In this document: piece after piece, positions 50,634 through 58,345 of the stretch
Layout: each line of letters starts with the position of its first letter
How positions within the stretch are numbered: the stretch's first letter is position 1
Assembly: GCA_026129405.1 (NCBI GenBank)
Contig: JAHCID010000005.1
Span: forward strand, 1-64,000
Length of the DNA: 64,000 nucleotides
Reading direction: 5' to 3'
Source of the DNA: a bacterium
GTDB taxonomy: Bacteria; Desulfobacterota; Binatia; DP-6
Position numbers and translations under genes: made by a program
The notes under the pieces: model-generated
Database searches by the model: none
Told to the model about the DNA's origin: nothing
The model's input: the letters and a program-made list of their open reading frames with translations, nothing else

Positions 50634-50663
50634 TTTTCCTCTATCGAATGGCACGCGTATAGT
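50634..50663 (+). promoter_or_regulatory. Promoter for ctpA and downstream genes
   Basis: TTTTCC (50634-50639), 18-base spacer, TATAGT (50658-50663). The -10 matches five of six, the -35 three of six. Leader of about 15 bases with GAGG five bases before the ATG. Confidence 0.5.
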
Positions 50664-50684
50664 GACGCGCATCGCGAGGTTCGG

Positions 50685-52064
50685 ATGAACGGCAATCGAC
50701 GCAGGGGTCTGGCGCTGGCGGTTCCGCTGGGTGTGCTGCTGGCGGTGCTCCTTTCGGGCGGACGCGGAGCGGAGAGGGTCGCCGGCGCGTCGTCGCCGCG
50801 CGACGCCTACGAGGAGCTGGAGGCGTTCACCAACGTCCTCGCCATCATCCAGAAGAACTACGTCGAGGACGTCGACACGAAGCGCCTCGTCGAAGGCGCC
50901 ATCAACGGCATGCTGACGGCGCTCGACCCGCACAGCGCCTACCTGACGCCCGAGCTCTACAAGGAGCTCCAGGTCGAGACCAAGGGCAGCTTCGGCGGCC
51001 TCGGCATCGAGATCACGAACCGCAACGGCATGCTGACGGTCGTCGCCCCCATCGAGGACACGCCCGCCTGGCGGGCCGGCATCAAGCCGCAGGACGTCAT
51101 CCTCAAGATCGACGGCGAGTTCACGAAGGATATGTCCCTTGTCGACGCGGTCAAGAAGATGCGCGGGCCGAAGAACACCAAGGTGAAGCTCACCATCAAG
51201 CGCGAGGAGCCGCAGCAGCTGTTCGATGCCACGCTCACCCGCGAGGTCATCAAGATCCAGAGCGTCAAGGCGCGGGTCCTCGAGGGCGGCTACGGCTACA
51301 TCCGCATCACGCAGTTCCAGGAGCGCACCGACGACGACGTCGCGAGGGCGCTGCGCGACCTCGATCGCGAGACCGGCGGCCTCCAGGGCCTAGTGCTCGA
51401 CCTGCGCAACAACCCGGGCGGTCTCCTGCAGCAGGCCGTCAAGGTGAGTGACCTGTTCCTCGACTCGGGCATGATCGTCTACACCGACGGCCGGCTCGAG
51501 AACCAGAAGCAGAAGTACTTCGCGCACAAGGCGTCGACGTTCGCGAACTTCCCGATGGTCGTGCTCGTGAACGGCGGCTCGGCGAGCGCCTCGGAGATCG
51601 TCGCCGGCGCCCTTCAGGACCACAAGCGCGCGCTCGTCCTCGGCACCACCACCTTCGGCAAGGGCTCGGTGCAGACCATCCTGCCGCTCGACGACTCGTC
51701 GGCGCTGCGCCTCACGACCGCGCGCTACTACACGCCGAACGGCCGCTCCATCCAGGCGACCGGCATCGTGCCAGACATCACGATGGAACAGGGCGCCCAG
51801 CTGGCGGCCATCGACCGCGGCGTGCGCGAGTCGAACCTGCCGCGCCACCTCGAGCGCCCCGACGGCGAGACCGATCCCGGCGCCGTCATCGGTGGCGACG
51901 CGGGGGGTCCCGACGGCCAGCTCGTGCCGATCGACACGACGCCGGCGGAGAACCCGGACCTACGCGAGGGTGAGCTCGGCAAGGACCCGCAGCTCGACCG
52001 TGCCCTCGAGCTTCTGAAGAGCTGGCAGGTCTTCAAGACCTTCGTCGCGAAGCGCGACGGGTGA
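50685..52064 (+). CDS. ctpA: C-terminal processing peptidase (S41 family)
   Basis: 459 residues. A signal peptide or anchor at the start, then an N-terminal helical part (VLAIIQKNYVEDVD, LDPHSAYLTPE), a PDZ domain (GGLGIEITNRNGMLTVVAPIEDTPAW) and the S41 protease domain (LVLDLRNNPGGLL, NGGSASASEIVAGAL with catalytic Ser, and FGKGSVQ with Lys). It trims periplasmic proteins at the C-terminus. GAGG precedes the ATG. Its stop overlaps the xseA start (GTGA), beginning a run of genes to tlyA. Confidence 0.92.
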   Translation: MNGNRRRGLALAVPLGVLLAVLLSGGRGAERVAGASSPRDAYEELEAFTNVLAIIQKNYVEDVDTKRLVEGAINGMLTALDPHSAYLTPELYKELQVETKGSFGGLGIEITNRNGMLTVVAPIEDTPAWRAGIKPQDVILKIDGEFTKDMSLVDAVKKMRGPKNTKVKLTIKREEPQQLFDATLTREVIKIQSVKARVLEGGYGYIRITQFQERTDDDVARALRDLDRETGGLQGLVLDLRNNPGGLLQQAVKVSDLFLDSGMIVYTDGRLENQKQKYFAHKASTFANFPMVVLVNGGSASASEIVAGALQDHKRALVLGTTTFGKGSVQTILPLDDSSALRLTTARYYTPNGRSIQATGIVPDITMEQGAQLAAIDRGVRESNLPRHLERPDGETDPGAVIGGDAGGPDGQLVPIDTTPAENPDLREGELGKDPQLDRALELLKSWQVFKTFVAKRDG

Positions 52065-53466
52065 GCCGTCCGGCTCCTCGCGTCCTGTCGGTCGGCGAGC
52101 TCGCCGGGCTGCTGCAGGGCACGCTCGAGCGTGAGGTCGGCTCGGTCTGGGTCGCGGGCGAGATCTCGGGGCTGCGGGTGCCGTCGTCCGGGCACCTCTA
52201 CTTCACGCTGAAGGACGGGGACGCGCAGCTGCGGGCGGCGATGTTCCGCAGCGCCGCGCGCTTCCTGCCGTTCCGGCCCGCCGACGGCATGGACGTGATC
52301 GTCTGGGCTCGCGTCGGGCTCTATCCTGCACGCGGCGACCTCCAGCTGTACGTCGAGACGATGGAGCCGCGCGGGCTCGGCGCGCTCCGCCTGGCGTTCG
52401 AGCAGCTGAAGGCCCGGCTGCATGCGGAGGGGCTGTTCACCGTCGAGCGCAAGCGGCCGCTGCCGGGGTTTCCTCGCACCATCGGCGTGGTCACCGCGCT
52501 CTCGGGCGCGGTCATCCACGACATGCGCGTGGTGCTGCGCCGGCGCTGGCCGGCGGCGCGCGTCGTCGTACGGCCGGTGCGGGTGCAGGGCGCGGGCGCC
52601 GCGGGCGAGATCGCCCGCGGGCTCGCCGACCTCGATGCGTTCGGGGTCGACGTCTGCATCGTCGGACGCGGCGGCGGCTCGCTCGAGGATCTGTGGGCGT
52701 TCAACGAGGAGGTCGTCGCGCGCGCGATCGCGGCGGCGGGCATGCCGGTGGTGTCGGCGGTCGGACACGAGGTCGACGTCACGATCGCCGACTTCGTCGC
52801 CGACGTGCGGGCCGCGACGCCGACCGCCGCGGCGGCCCTCGTGGTGCCGGATCGAGCCGACGTCGGGCGCCGCGTGGGGCTGGCCCACGCCGCTCTGCGG
52901 GCCGCGCTGGCGCGCCGCGTACGCGGCATGCGCGAGCAGGTCGAGCAACTCGGGCGGCGTCTCGGCAGCCCGCGGCGCCGGCTGAGCTCGGCTGGCAGCG
53001 GGTCGACGACCTGCGCGAGCGCCTGCCGGCCGCGCTGCGCCGCCGCGCCGTCTGGGAGCGGCGCGAGCTCGACGGGCTTGCGGTGCGGCTCGGTCAGGCC
53101 GGGCCGGCGGCGCGTACGGCGTCGGCGCGCCGGCAGGTGGGCGGACTCGCCGCGCGGGTCGCGCAGGCGGGTCCGGTGGTCCGCGCGACGGCGGCGCGCC
53201 GGCAGGTCGAGGTCCTGGCCGCGCGCCTGCGCACGGGGCTCGCGGTTCGCCAGCGTGAGGCGCGGGGGCAGCTCGACGCGCGCGCCGGGCGGCTCGCCGC
53301 GCTCTCGCCGCTCGCGTGTCTCGCGCGCGGCTACGCGATCGTTCGCCGTGGAGCCGCCGATGGGCCCGTGGTACAGGATGCGGCAGTGCTCGCCCCGGGC
53401 GAACGCGTCACGCTGGTGCTGGCGCGCGGACGGGCGGCCGCACGCATCACCGACACGGAGACCTGA
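52061..53466 (+). pseudogene. xseA: Exodeoxyribonuclease VII large subunit, frameshifted
   Basis: The first part (52061 to about 52983) reads XseA normally: LSVGELAGLLQGTLE, VWVAGEISGLRVPSSGHLYFTLKD, GVVTALSGAVIHDM, CIVGRGGGSLEDLWAFNEE, VVSAVGHEVDVTIADFVAD. From about 52983 the correct C-terminal part (QRVDDLRERL, LAALSPLACLARGYAIV) continues one frame back and ends with the TGA at 53464. A single missing G near 52983 would restore R-R-R-L-E-L-G-W-Q-R. Exonuclease VII degrades single-stranded DNA with XseB, encoded next. Either a sequencing error, a true mutation or a programmed -1 shift; no slippery heptamer is visible. GTG start overlaps the ctpA stop. Confidence 0.85.
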
Positions 53467-53747
53467 TGCCCCGACACGACCCGATGGCCCGCACCGACGC
53501 TCCGGCGGCCGCGAACGGCGAGAGCGGCGCGCGCTTCGAGGACGCGCTGGCGGAGCTCGAAGGCATCGTGCGACGGCTCGAGCACGGCGAGCTGCCGCTC
53601 GAGGAGTCGCTCGCCGTGTTCGAGCGCGGCATGATCCTCGTGAAGGAGCTCGGCGGGCGGCTCGAGGCCATCGAGCAACGGGTCGAGGTGCTGCTGCGTA
53701 CGGCCGACGGGTCGCTCGTCACGCGGTCCCTCGACGAGGACGAGTGA
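53466..53747 (+). CDS. xseB: Exodeoxyribonuclease VII small subunit
   Basis: 93 residues. RFEDALAELEGIVRRLEHGELPLEESLAVFERGMILVKE is the XseB helical hairpin. It binds several copies of XseA to form exonuclease VII. The ATG overlaps the xseA stop by one base (TGATG), which also supports where xseA truly ends. The next gene overlaps its stop (GTGA). The N-terminal 20 residues are an unconserved extension, and ATG 53484 is an alternative start. Confidence 0.9.
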   Translation: MPRHDPMARTDAPAAANGESGARFEDALAELEGIVRRLEHGELPLEESLAVFERGMILVKELGGRLEAIEQRVEVLLRTADGSLVTRSLDEDE

Positions 53748-54631
53748 GCGTGGACCTCGAACGCTATCTCGCCGCGCGCCGCCGCCTGGTCGAGCGCGCG
53801 CTGGCCGCCGCCTTCCCGGCCGGCCGTCCGGCGCTCCGCCGCGCGATCCGCTACAGCCTCCTGGCAGGCGGCAAGCGCCTGCGGCCGATCCTCACCGTCG
53901 CCGCCGCGGAGGTCGCCGGCGGCACGGCGCGCGCGGTCCTGCCGTTCGCATGCGCGCTCGAGCTGATCCACACCTACTCGCTGGTGCACGACGATCTGCC
54001 GGCGATGGACGACGACGATCTGCGCCGCGGGCGGCCGACGAGCCACAAGGTCTACGGCGAGGGCATGGCGATCCTGGTCGGCGACGCGCTTCTCACCGAA
54101 GCCTTCGGGCTGATGGCCGGCGCGCGCGGCGTCGCACCCGAGCGCGCCGTGCATGCGATCGCGGAGGTGGCGGCGGCGGCGGGCGAGCAGGGCATGGTCG
54201 GCGGGCAGGCGCTCGACCTCGCGGGCGAGGGGCGTCAGGGCACGCTCGCCCAGGTGCGCGCCATCCACCGCCGCAAGACGGGGGCGCTGTTCACGGCGGC
54301 GGTGCGCGTCGGCGGCCTCGTGGGCGGGGCGAAGGCGCCGCTCCTGCGCCGCCTCACGACCTACGGCGAGCAGCTCGGGCTGGCGTTCCAGATCGTCGAC
54401 GACGTCCTCGACGCGCTCGAGGCGGGCGACGGCCGTACCGACGCGGCGCTGGAGAAGGTGACTTACCCGGGCGTTCTCGGCATGGACGGCGCCCGCGCCC
54501 ATGCCGCCCGCGCCCGCGACGCCGCGCTTGCCGCCCTGGTCCCGCTCGGCCAGCCGGCCGAGCCGCTGCGCGCCGTCGCGACCTGGGTCGTCGCCCAGGC
54601 GGACGTACTCGCCCTGGCCGCGAGCGCCTGA
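53744..54631 (+). CDS. ispA: Farnesyl/geranyl diphosphate synthase (IspA-like)
   Basis: 295 residues. [14 protein letters not shown], first Asp-rich motif [36 protein letters not shown] and second Asp-rich motif QIVDDVLD identify a short-chain trans-prenyltransferase. It condenses isopentenyl diphosphate to C15 (or C20) diphosphates, the precursor for undecaprenyl lipid carriers used by the glycan pathway. GTG start overlaps the xseB stop. The same reading frame is open through the broken xseA, an accident of GC content. Next comes tlyA. Confidence 0.92.
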   Translation: MSVDLERYLAARRRLVERALAAAFPAGRPALRRAIRYSLLAGGKRLRPILTVAAAEVAGGTARAVLPFACALELIHTYSLVHDDLPAMDDDDLRRGRPTSHKVYGEGMAILVGDALLTEAFGLMAGARGVAPERAVHAIAEVAAAAGEQGMVGGQALDLAGEGRQGTLAQVRAIHRRKTGALFTAAVRVGGLVGGAKAPLLRRLTTYGEQLGLAFQIVDDVLDALEAGDGRTDAALEKVTYPGVLGMDGARAHAARARDAALAALVPLGQPAEPLRAVATWVVAQADVLALAASA

Positions 54632-54638
54632 GGCCGTC

Positions 54639-55382
54639 GTGGCCGGCGGGGTGCGGCTCGACCGGCTGCTCGTCGAGCGCGGCCTGGCGCCCAGCCGCGA
54701 GCGCGCGCAGCGCCTGATCCTCGCGGGCGCGGTGCTCGTCGACGAGCGGCCCGCCGACAAGCCGGGCACGGTGGTCGCGGCCGACGCCGCATTGCGCCTG
54801 CGCGCGGAGGCGTCGCCCTGGGTCAGCCGCGGCGGCGAGAAGCTCGTCGGTGCGCTCGACGCCTTCGGCGTGGAGCCGACCGGTCTCGACTGCCTCGACG
54901 TCGGCGCCTCGACGGGTGGTTTCACCGACTGCCTCCTGCAGCGCGGAGCGCGCCGCGTGGTGGCGGTCGACGTCGGCTACGGCCAGCTCGCCTGGCGCCT
55001 GCGCCAGGACCCGCGGGTCACGGTGCTCGAGCGTATGAACGCGCGCGGGCTTAGGCGGGAGCAGGTTCCGATCGCGCCCGCCCTGGTCGTGATCGACGTA
55101 TCGTTCATCTCCCTGACGCTGATCCTGCCCGCGGTCGCCGCGGTGGCGGCCCCGGGCGCCGTCGTGCTCGCGCTCGTGAAGCCGCAGTTCGAGGCCGGGC
55201 GTGGGCAGGTGGGGAAGGGCGGGGTGGTGCGCGACGACGCCGTGCGCGCCGAGGCGGTCGCGCGCGTGCGCGCGGCGGCCGTCGCGCTCGGTTTCACGGT
55301 CCGCGGCGAGGCGGACTCGGTCCTGCCGGGCCCGAAGGGCAACCGCGAGGTGTTCCTGCACCTCGTGCACGGCGGGGCGTGA
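54639..55382 (+). CDS. tlyA: TlyA-family rRNA 2'-O-methyltransferase
   Basis: 247 residues. An N-terminal S4 RNA-binding domain (VRLDRLLVERGLAPSRERAQ, VLVDERPADKPG) is followed by an FtsJ-type methyltransferase (WVSRGGEKLVGAL, CLDVGASTGGFTDCLL, VIDVSFISLTLILP, LVKPQFEAGR). Family members methylate 16S and 23S rRNA; some were first named hemolysins. It lies eight bases after ispA, a common arrangement, although the dxs gene often found between them is absent. GTG start. Confidence 0.9.
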   Translation: MAGGVRLDRLLVERGLAPSRERAQRLILAGAVLVDERPADKPGTVVAADAALRLRAEASPWVSRGGEKLVGALDAFGVEPTGLDCLDVGASTGGFTDCLLQRGARRVVAVDVGYGQLAWRLRQDPRVTVLERMNARGLRREQVPIAPALVVIDVSFISLTLILPAVAAVAAPGAVVLALVKPQFEAGRGQVGKGGVVRDDAVRAEAVARVRAAAVALGFTVRGEADSVLPGPKGNREVFLHLVHGGA

Positions 55383-55428
55383 CGGAGCAGGCCGATCTCA
55401 GGCGGCATGGCCGAGAGGCTGCGGGTCG

Positions 55429-55887
55429 TCAGTCCCGGGCGTGGGGGTCGCTGCGCACGACGACCTCTTCGAGGACGGCGAGGCCCGCGGCGTCCTCGCG
55501 CTCGATGCGTCGCAGGACCGTCGCCGCGGCCGCCTCGTCGGGGTCCCAGCGCGTCAGCAGCTCCCGCAGGCGGCGGCGTTTGCGCTGTGCCGTTCGGCGA
55601 GCCTCGCACGCCCTCTCCCAGGGGCTCCGGCCGGTGACGAGGGGCGGCTCCACGTCGGAGGGGGCGTCGCCGAGGCGGCGCAGCTCCTCGGCGATCCAGC
55701 CCGCGTGGCGCGCCTCGACGTCGGCCAGGGCCTCGAGGCGCGCCGCGAGCTGCGGATAGCGGGCCTGCGCGGCGTGCGTGCGCAGCGCGAGGGCTGCGCC
55801 GAGCTCGGCCGCGTGGGCCTCGCGCAGATCCGCACGCAGCGCCGTGGGGTCGTCCGTTCTGCCGAGGAGGCGTCCGAGCAGCCCCAT
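55429..55887 (-). CDS. Small helical protein, possibly ferritin-like
   Basis: 152 residues, almost entirely helical and charged. The N-terminal half has EAHAAELGAALALRTHAAQ and ARLEALADVEARHAGWIAEELRRLGD, two helices with spaced Glu and ExxRH residues that recall a ferritin-like or rubrerythrin-like hairpin, but the full four-helix metal site is not evident. The second half is basic (RTAQRKRRRLRELL). I do not assign a function. A promoter ends nine bases before the ATG, and no Shine-Dalgarno is present. Confidence 0.6.
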   Translation of the reverse strand: MGLLGRLLGRTDDPTALRADLREAHAAELGAALALRTHAAQARYPQLAARLEALADVEARHAGWIAEELRRLGDAPSDVEPPLVTGRSPWERACEARRTAQRKRRRLRELLTRWDPDEAAAATVLRRIEREDAAGLAVLEEVVVRSDPHARD

Positions 55888-55896
55888 GGACCGCAG

Positions 55897-55925
55897 GCCG
55901 TAGCGGGGGGCCGTCGCCGGGTCAA
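55897..55925 (-). promoter_or_regulatory. Promoter giving an almost leaderless mRNA for the helical protein
   Basis: Minus strand: TTGACC (55920-55925), 17-base spacer, TACGGC (55897-55902). Five of six at -35; nine bases from the -10 to the ATG at 55887. Confidence 0.45.
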
Positions 55926-55978
55926 TCCGCGCGGGCCGGGTTCCCTTCCCGGCGTGATTCCGTTACACCGATCACCTT

Positions 55979-56170
55979 ATGGCCAGGATCACCGTGGAGG
56001 ACTGCCTCGAGCAGGTCCCCAACCGTTTCGAGCTCGTGCTGCTCGCGGCGCGGCGCGCGAAGCAGCTCCTCAAAGGGGCGCGCCCCCTCGTGGAGTCGGA
56101 CAACAAGGAGATCGTCACGGCGCTCCGCGAGGTCGCGGACGCGAAGGTGCGCCTCACGTACGACGAGTAG
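55979..56170 (+). CDS. rpoZ: RNA polymerase omega subunit
   Basis: 63 residues. [20 protein letters not shown] and [12 protein letters not shown], then [17 protein letters not shown] are the conserved omega motifs. It helps assemble RNA polymerase. It precedes dnaJ by 16 bases and rpoH, an uncommon linking of polymerase assembly and heat-shock genes. A possible TACACC -10 (55964-55969) lies nine bases before the ATG, with only a weak -35, and no Shine-Dalgarno is seen. Confidence 0.92.
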   Translation: MARITVEDCLEQVPNRFELVLLAARRAKQLLKGARPLVESDNKEIVTALREVADAKVRLTYDE

Positions 56171-56186
56171 GAGAGCGCCCCGGACG

Positions 56187-57281
56187 ATGGCGAAACAGCA
56201 GGACCTCTACGCCATCCTGGGGGTCGCGAAGACGGCGACCGCGGACGAGATCCGGAAAGCGTACCGCAAGCTCGCGCGTCAGCACCATCCCGACCTCAAC
56301 CCAGGCAACAAGCAGGCCGAGGAGCGCTTCAAGGAGATCTCGCTCGCGCACGACGCGCTCTCCGACCCGGAGCGGCGCAAGCTGTACGACGAGTTCGGCC
56401 AGGAGGGGCTGGCGCCCGGCTTCGACGCCACGCGCGCCCGCGAGTACCGTCGCTGGGCCGACAGCGGCCAGGGCTTCTCGTTCCGCGGCGGCAGCCCGGG
56501 CGCCGGCGCCGGCGACTTCGACTTCGGCTTCGGCACCGGGACGCGGCGCGGCCGCCGTCGCAGCGCCGCCGAGACGGAGCGCGGCTTCGCCGACATCCTG
56601 AACGAGATGTTCGGCGGCGCGGCCGAGGGCGCCGCGCCCGAGCCGCCGCCCTCGGCACCGCGCGACGTCGAGTATCCGATCGAGATCGATCTGCTCGACG
56701 CGCTGCGCGGCACGCGCACGGCCGTGTCGGTTCGGCGTCCCGTCGTCTGCGAGACCTGCGGCGGCACGGGCCGCGTCGGGCGCAAGGGCTGCACGACGTG
56801 CGGCGGCAGCGGCACGGTCGAGAAGCGCGAGAAGCTGAACGTCAAGATCCCCGCCGGCGTCGCCGACGGCGCGCGCGTGCGCGTGGCGGGCAAGGGCGGC
56901 GTCGGAGCCGGGGGACGCAGCGGCGACCTCTACTTCGTCGTGAAGGTGCGGCCGCACCCGCTGCTCCAGCGCGAGGGTCGAGATCTGATGCTCGAGGTGC
57001 CGATCACGGTCGTCGAGGCCGTGCGCGGCGCGACGATCGAAGTACCGACGCTCGCCGGCAAGGTGCAGCTGAAGGTCGCGCCCGGCTCGCAGAGCGGCCA
57101 GCGCCTGCGGCTGCGCGGCCGTGGTGCGCCCGACCCGAAGGGCGGCGAGGCCGGCGACCTCTACGTCCGCCTGATGATCCAGGTGCCGCGCGACGGCGCC
57201 GGCGAAAAGATGGACGACGCGCTCCAGGCGCTCGAGGCCGCCTACGGGGGCGAGAGCGTCCGCGCCCACCTGGCGCTGTGA
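56187..57281 (+). CDS. dnaJ: DnaJ-type co-chaperone with a reduced zinc-binding region
   Basis: 364 residues. J domain at the start (DLYAILGVAKTATADEIRKAY, HHPDLNPG), a Gly/Phe-rich linker (about 75-150), then only two CxxCxGxG-type repeats, at Cys188 (CETCGGTG) and Cys202 (CTTCGGSG), where canonical DnaJ has four, so one zinc centre is missing. The C-terminal substrate-binding beta domains follow (GDLYFVVKVRPH, VPITVVEAVRGATIEVPTL). It should stimulate DnaK. Its stop overlaps the rpoH start (GTGA). Confidence 0.88.
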   Translation: MAKQQDLYAILGVAKTATADEIRKAYRKLARQHHPDLNPGNKQAEERFKEISLAHDALSDPERRKLYDEFGQEGLAPGFDATRAREYRRWADSGQGFSFRGGSPGAGAGDFDFGFGTGTRRGRRRSAAETERGFADILNEMFGGAAEGAAPEPPPSAPRDVEYPIEIDLLDALRGTRTAVSVRRPVVCETCGGTGRVGRKGCTTCGGSGTVEKREKLNVKIPAGVADGARVRVAGKGGVGAGGRSGDLYFVVKVRPHPLLQREGRDLMLEVPITVVEAVRGATIEVPTLAGKVQLKVAPGSQSGQRLRLRGRGAPDPKGGEAGDLYVRLMIQVPRDGAGEKMDDALQALEAAYGGESVRAHLAL

Positions 57282-58312
57282 GGGCGGCCGTGGCCGACGA
57301 CGACACCCGCGCGCCGATCGAGCCCGAGGTCATCGGGCCGGACGACGACGCCCAGGTCCTGCCGACCGGCGCCGACGAGGAGGAGCCGGAGGCCGCGGCG
57401 GCGACGACGGCCGCGCCGACCGACGTGCCGGCGTCGCTCGGCGTGCTCGTCCCCGCCGCCGACACGCTGCAGCGCTACCTCGCCGAGATCCGCCGCATCC
57501 CCGTCCTCACACGCGAGGAGGAGCACGAGCTGGCGGTACGCTGGCGCGAGCAGGGCGACAAGAAAGCCGCGGTGCGGCTCGTCAGCTCGAATCTGCGGCT
57601 CGTGGTCATGATCGCGCGCGAGTACCAGCGCGCCGTGCAGAACCTCCTCGACCTCGTACAGGAGGGCAACGTCGGCCTGCTCGAGGCGATCAAGAACTTC
57701 GATCCCTATCGCGGCGTGCGCTTCCCATCCTACGCCGTCTGGTGGGTGCGCGCGTACATCATCCGCTACATCATGAACAACTGGCGGATGGTGAAGGTCG
57801 GCACCACGCAGGCCCAGCGCAAGCTCTTCTTCAACCTCCAGAAGGAGCGCGAGCGCCTCGAGCGCGAGGGCTTCACCGCCGAGCCCAAGCTCATCGCCGA
57901 CCGGCTCGGAGTGAAGGAGAAGGAAGTCGTCGAGATGGAGCAGCGCCTCGCCGGGCGCGACCTCTCGGTGAACGCGCCGGTGAACGAGGGCGAAGAGGCC
58001 ACGCTCCTTGATTTTCTGCCGGGCCCCGCCCAGACTGCCGAGGCCGTCGCCGACGAGGAATATCACCGCCTCGTGCGCGAGAAGGCGGCCGAGTTCAAGC
58101 AGACGTTGAAAGGCAAGGACCTGGTGATCTACGAGCGGCGGCTCGAAGCGCTCATGCGCGACGAGGAGCCGGTCACGCTCCAGGAGATCGGCGACGAGTA
58201 CGGCATCACCCGCGAGCGCGTGCGGCAGATCGAGGCGCGGGTGAAGAAGAAGCTCGGGCAGTACCTCCGCGAGCAGATACCAGACATCAAGGAAATCGAG
58301 TTCGGCTCCTGA
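57278..58312 (+). CDS. rpoH: RNA polymerase sigma factor RpoH-like
   Basis: 344 residues. An acidic, Ala-rich N-terminal extension of about 65 residues precedes region 1.2 (LQRYLAEIRRIPVLTREEEHELA), region 2 (NLRLVVMIAREY, DLVQEGNVGLLEAIKNFDP, FPSYAVWWVRAYI) and the RpoH box QAQRKLFFNLQ. Region 4 is VTLQEIGDEYGITRERVRQIEAR. The RpoH box makes a heat-shock sigma factor more likely than RpoD. Position right after dnaJ supports this. GTG start overlaps dnaJ. The extension is unusual and may bear on stability or chaperone control. Confidence 0.87.
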   Translation: MRAAVADDDTRAPIEPEVIGPDDDAQVLPTGADEEEPEAAAATTAAPTDVPASLGVLVPAADTLQRYLAEIRRIPVLTREEEHELAVRWREQGDKKAAVRLVSSNLRLVVMIAREYQRAVQNLLDLVQEGNVGLLEAIKNFDPYRGVRFPSYAVWWVRAYIIRYIMNNWRMVKVGTTQAQRKLFFNLQKERERLEREGFTAEPKLIADRLGVKEKEVVEMEQRLAGRDLSVNAPVNEGEEATLLDFLPGPAQTAEAVADEEYHRLVREKAAEFKQTLKGKDLVIYERRLEALMRDEEPVTLQEIGDEYGITRERVRQIEARVKKKLGQYLREQIPDIKEIEFGS

Positions 58313-58345
58313 GCGGGCCGGCCCCAGCCCCACGAGGAACCGATC

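Noticed and set aside
52061-54631. An 856-codon XseA-IspA fusion
   Set aside because: The middle part has no XseA or IspA similarity in this frame, while the true XseA C-terminus and the whole of XseB lie in the other two frames. It is a product of the frameshift.
55405-55425. tRNA-Ser-like D-arm sequence (TGGCCGAGAGGCTG)
   Set aside because: No acceptor stem, anticodon arm or T-arm could be folded around it, and part of the required length falls in the coding end of the gene at 55429.
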